Below are positions 62,904-64,000 of a stretch of 64,000 nucleotides of DNA, one piece after another. The notes beneath the pieces were generated by a model. That model was not told the origin of the DNA. It saw nothing but the letters and a program-made list of their open reading frames with translations, and searched no databases. The stretch's first letter is position 1; every line of letters begins with the position of its first letter. The position numbers were made by a program, and so were the translations under genes. Source of the stretch: Weissella cibaria KACC 11862 (GTDB lineage: Bacteria > Bacillota > Bacilli > Lactobacillales > Lactobacillaceae); the NCBI RefSeq assembly GCF_000193635.1, contig NZ_AEKT01000009.1, positions 62,001 through 126,000 of the forward strand. The letters are read 5' to 3'.

Positions 62904-63434
62904 TTAATGGCCGGCATGTCCGCTAACACGAACCATTTCGAACCGGTCGAATTGCCGATACTTTTTTTCAATCTTACTACTGATAAAGGCAACAATCACA
63001 AGGGCAACGACAAACGTCACAACCGGGTGAAATGGCACCAACAGAAACGCCAGTGTCGGCATCATCAACAAGTGACTCACTATAATCCAACGGCCACCTG
63101 CCGTTAAATGGCGGCCACGCAACAAATCAATCCCAAACCCCATCAGAGTCAATCCAACCGCCAAAAACTGGAAGAAGCCACTTGATGAAAGTGTATTGGT
63201 CGCCAAGAACACGAAATCCAATATGATAATCGCTAGTGTTAAATATGCTTCTAACCAAGCGACCTGCCATGCGATTTCTTTAAACGTCATCGTAAATAGT
63301 AAGACCGATAGTGTATAAATCCACCATGCAATCAAACCAATCGTTAAATTACTACTGATGCCAATGACCACAAAAGCTAGAACATACAATATATTTTGAA
63401 TTGCTACCCGATACTTTTTAATGAATGATATCAT
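62904..63434 (-). CDS. Multi-pass membrane protein, unknown function
   Basis: About 176 residues with five to six hydrophobic segments; the family is not recognised. The start is set at MISFIKKYRVAIQNIL (63434), where GGGGGTG lies 6 bases upstream; the longer frame to 63530 lacks a ribosome site and crosses a terminator. The C-terminus is charged and His-containing (RFEMVRVSGHAGH). Next to the anchored protein gene, with a short gap. Confidence 0.75.
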   Translation of the reverse strand: MISFIKKYRVAIQNILYVLAFVVIGISSNLTIGLIAWWIYTLSVLLFTMTFKEIAWQVAWLEAYLTLAIIILDFVFLATNTLSSSGFFQFLAVGLTLMGFGIDLLRGRHLTAGGRWIIVSHLLMMPTLAFLLVPFHPVVTFVVALVIVAFISSKIEKKYRQFDRFEMVRVSGHAGH

Positions 63435-63498
63435 TTCTTCACCCCCACATTTATATATAACCCACTTTCGGAACCAGTTTATCATTCCCACTAACATT

Positions 63499-63536
63499 AA
63501 AAAAGGCATCCACAAAAATTTTGCAGACACCCTATA
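63499..63536 (-). terminator. Terminator of the nucleoside hydrolase gene
   Basis: GGTGTC-TGCAAAA pairs with TTTTGTG-GATGCC (G-U pairs included) and is followed by TTTTTT on the minus strand. Confidence 0.82.
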
Positions 63537-63542
63537 ATTTTA

Positions 63543-64000
63543 TTAATAATTTTCAATCGCTAGAATTGTCTCTTCAAAGAATTTGAAAAACGCATCATGA
63601 TCAACGTGATAAACAAACTCAATTTCACGTCCTACTGGTGTTTCAAATGTCCGGCCACGGCTTTGACCAGTTGGTACAACATCAACTGTCATTTGCTTCG
63701 TCTCAACCAGTGTGGGATTTTGCGCAAAGGCTGTCGTCAAGACATCCCACAAGAAGTATGTTGAATTTGTCTCGAAGTGGGTCAATACAGGAACTGTCGC
63801 ATAAGCTTGCCCGATAAAGTCCATTACTGGATGTGAACGCAGCTTCGCCCATCGCAAACGGTCAGCTGGTGTCAATGGCACTTCATGGGTACTCTCTAAC
63901 CCAACCATTTGAATCTTGATATTTGAATCAAAGACAACCTTGAATGCTTGCGGATCCCAAAAGACATTCCACTCGGCCGTGCCATCTTGTTCCGGTTCAG
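63543..64000 (-). CDS. Inosine/uridine-preferring nucleoside hydrolase, C-terminal part
   Basis: Hydrolyses the N-glycosidic bond of ribonucleosides. Only the last 152 or so residues lie in the window; the frame runs off the right edge, so the ATG at 63908 is internal. Family features are AEWNVFWDPQAFKVVFDSNI, then KIQMVGLESTHEVPLT with the substrate-binding loop, and FLWDVLTTAFAQNPTLV, which contains the conserved Asp near the end that closes the calcium site. It suggests nucleoside scavenging, in line with the BMP protein and guaC. Confidence 0.9.
   Translation of the reverse strand, partial: EPEQDGTAEWNVFWDPQAFKVVFDSNIKIQMVGLESTHEVPLTPADRLRWAKLRSHPVMDFIGQAYATVPVLTHFETNSTYFLWDVLTTAFAQNPTLVETKQMTVDVVPTGQSRGRTFETPVGREIEFVYHVDHDAFFKFFEETILAIENY

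Overview
The window reads as chromosome of a heterofermentative lactic acid bacterium of the Lactobacillales, most likely Leuconostocaceae and probably Weissella. This is inferred from protein character, moderate base composition, strong GGAGG ribosome sites, catabolite (cre) sites, a non-PTS glucose route, butanediol/acetoin and short-chain alcohol dehydrogenases, and PepC. No phage or insertion sequence was recognised. Almost all genes lie on the minus strand; exceptions are the edge ORF at 20, the prepilin peptidase at 11149, the oxidoreductase at 38728, two small genes at 51130-51678 and guaC at 53098.

Layout, left to right: a membrane-anchored cyclophilin; the potABCD polyamine importer; a double-length Rgg-like regulator behind a structured leader with a terminator; fusA, rpsG and rpsL; a minimal prepilin peptidase converging on an oppABCDF oligopeptide importer; a methionine operon (metA, cystathionine synthase-type enzyme, hom) under a methionine T-box; an Eis-type acetyltransferase; a BMP-type nucleoside-binding protein; a gap with several DnaA-box-like sites; infC-rpmI-rplT behind an L20-type leader; efp, an Asp23-family gene and nusB; then pgi, galM, a ROK kinase and glcU, which together describe glucose entry, phosphorylation and isomerisation. 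Next come a two-component system, a RecD-like helicase, codA, a Gfo/Idh/MocA oxidoreductase, a LysM transglycosylase, topoisomerase III, codB, MscS and a degenerate thioredoxin-like protein. An amino-acid ABC transporter operon follows, with two frameshifted members. After it lie small membrane genes, tmRNA, guaC, two short-chain dehydrogenases, an SseB-like membrane gene set next to a ComX-like sigma factor, pepC, small envelope proteins and the end of a nucleoside hydrolase.

The most unusual material is non-coding. Two long gaps (26431-27124 and 36460-37342) each hold a divergent pair of roughly 210-270 bp elements. All four share a 5' signature (CTCGGCTGC/TTGGTTGC type) and, in three clearly and one more weakly, a 3' GC-rich hairpin followed by an ACAC-rich tail. 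Their long stems are almost unrelated in sequence yet each folds on itself into a branched, cloverleaf-like shape. This looks like a family of structured RNAs or palindromic mobile elements that I cannot name. Other items are a structured attenuator or small RNA ahead of the tandem Rgg protein, an L20 protein with a C-terminal HeH/LEM-like domain, an apparent AUA start for infC, an in-frame stop within an SseB-like gene, and solute-binding proteins that all lack a lipobox cysteine.
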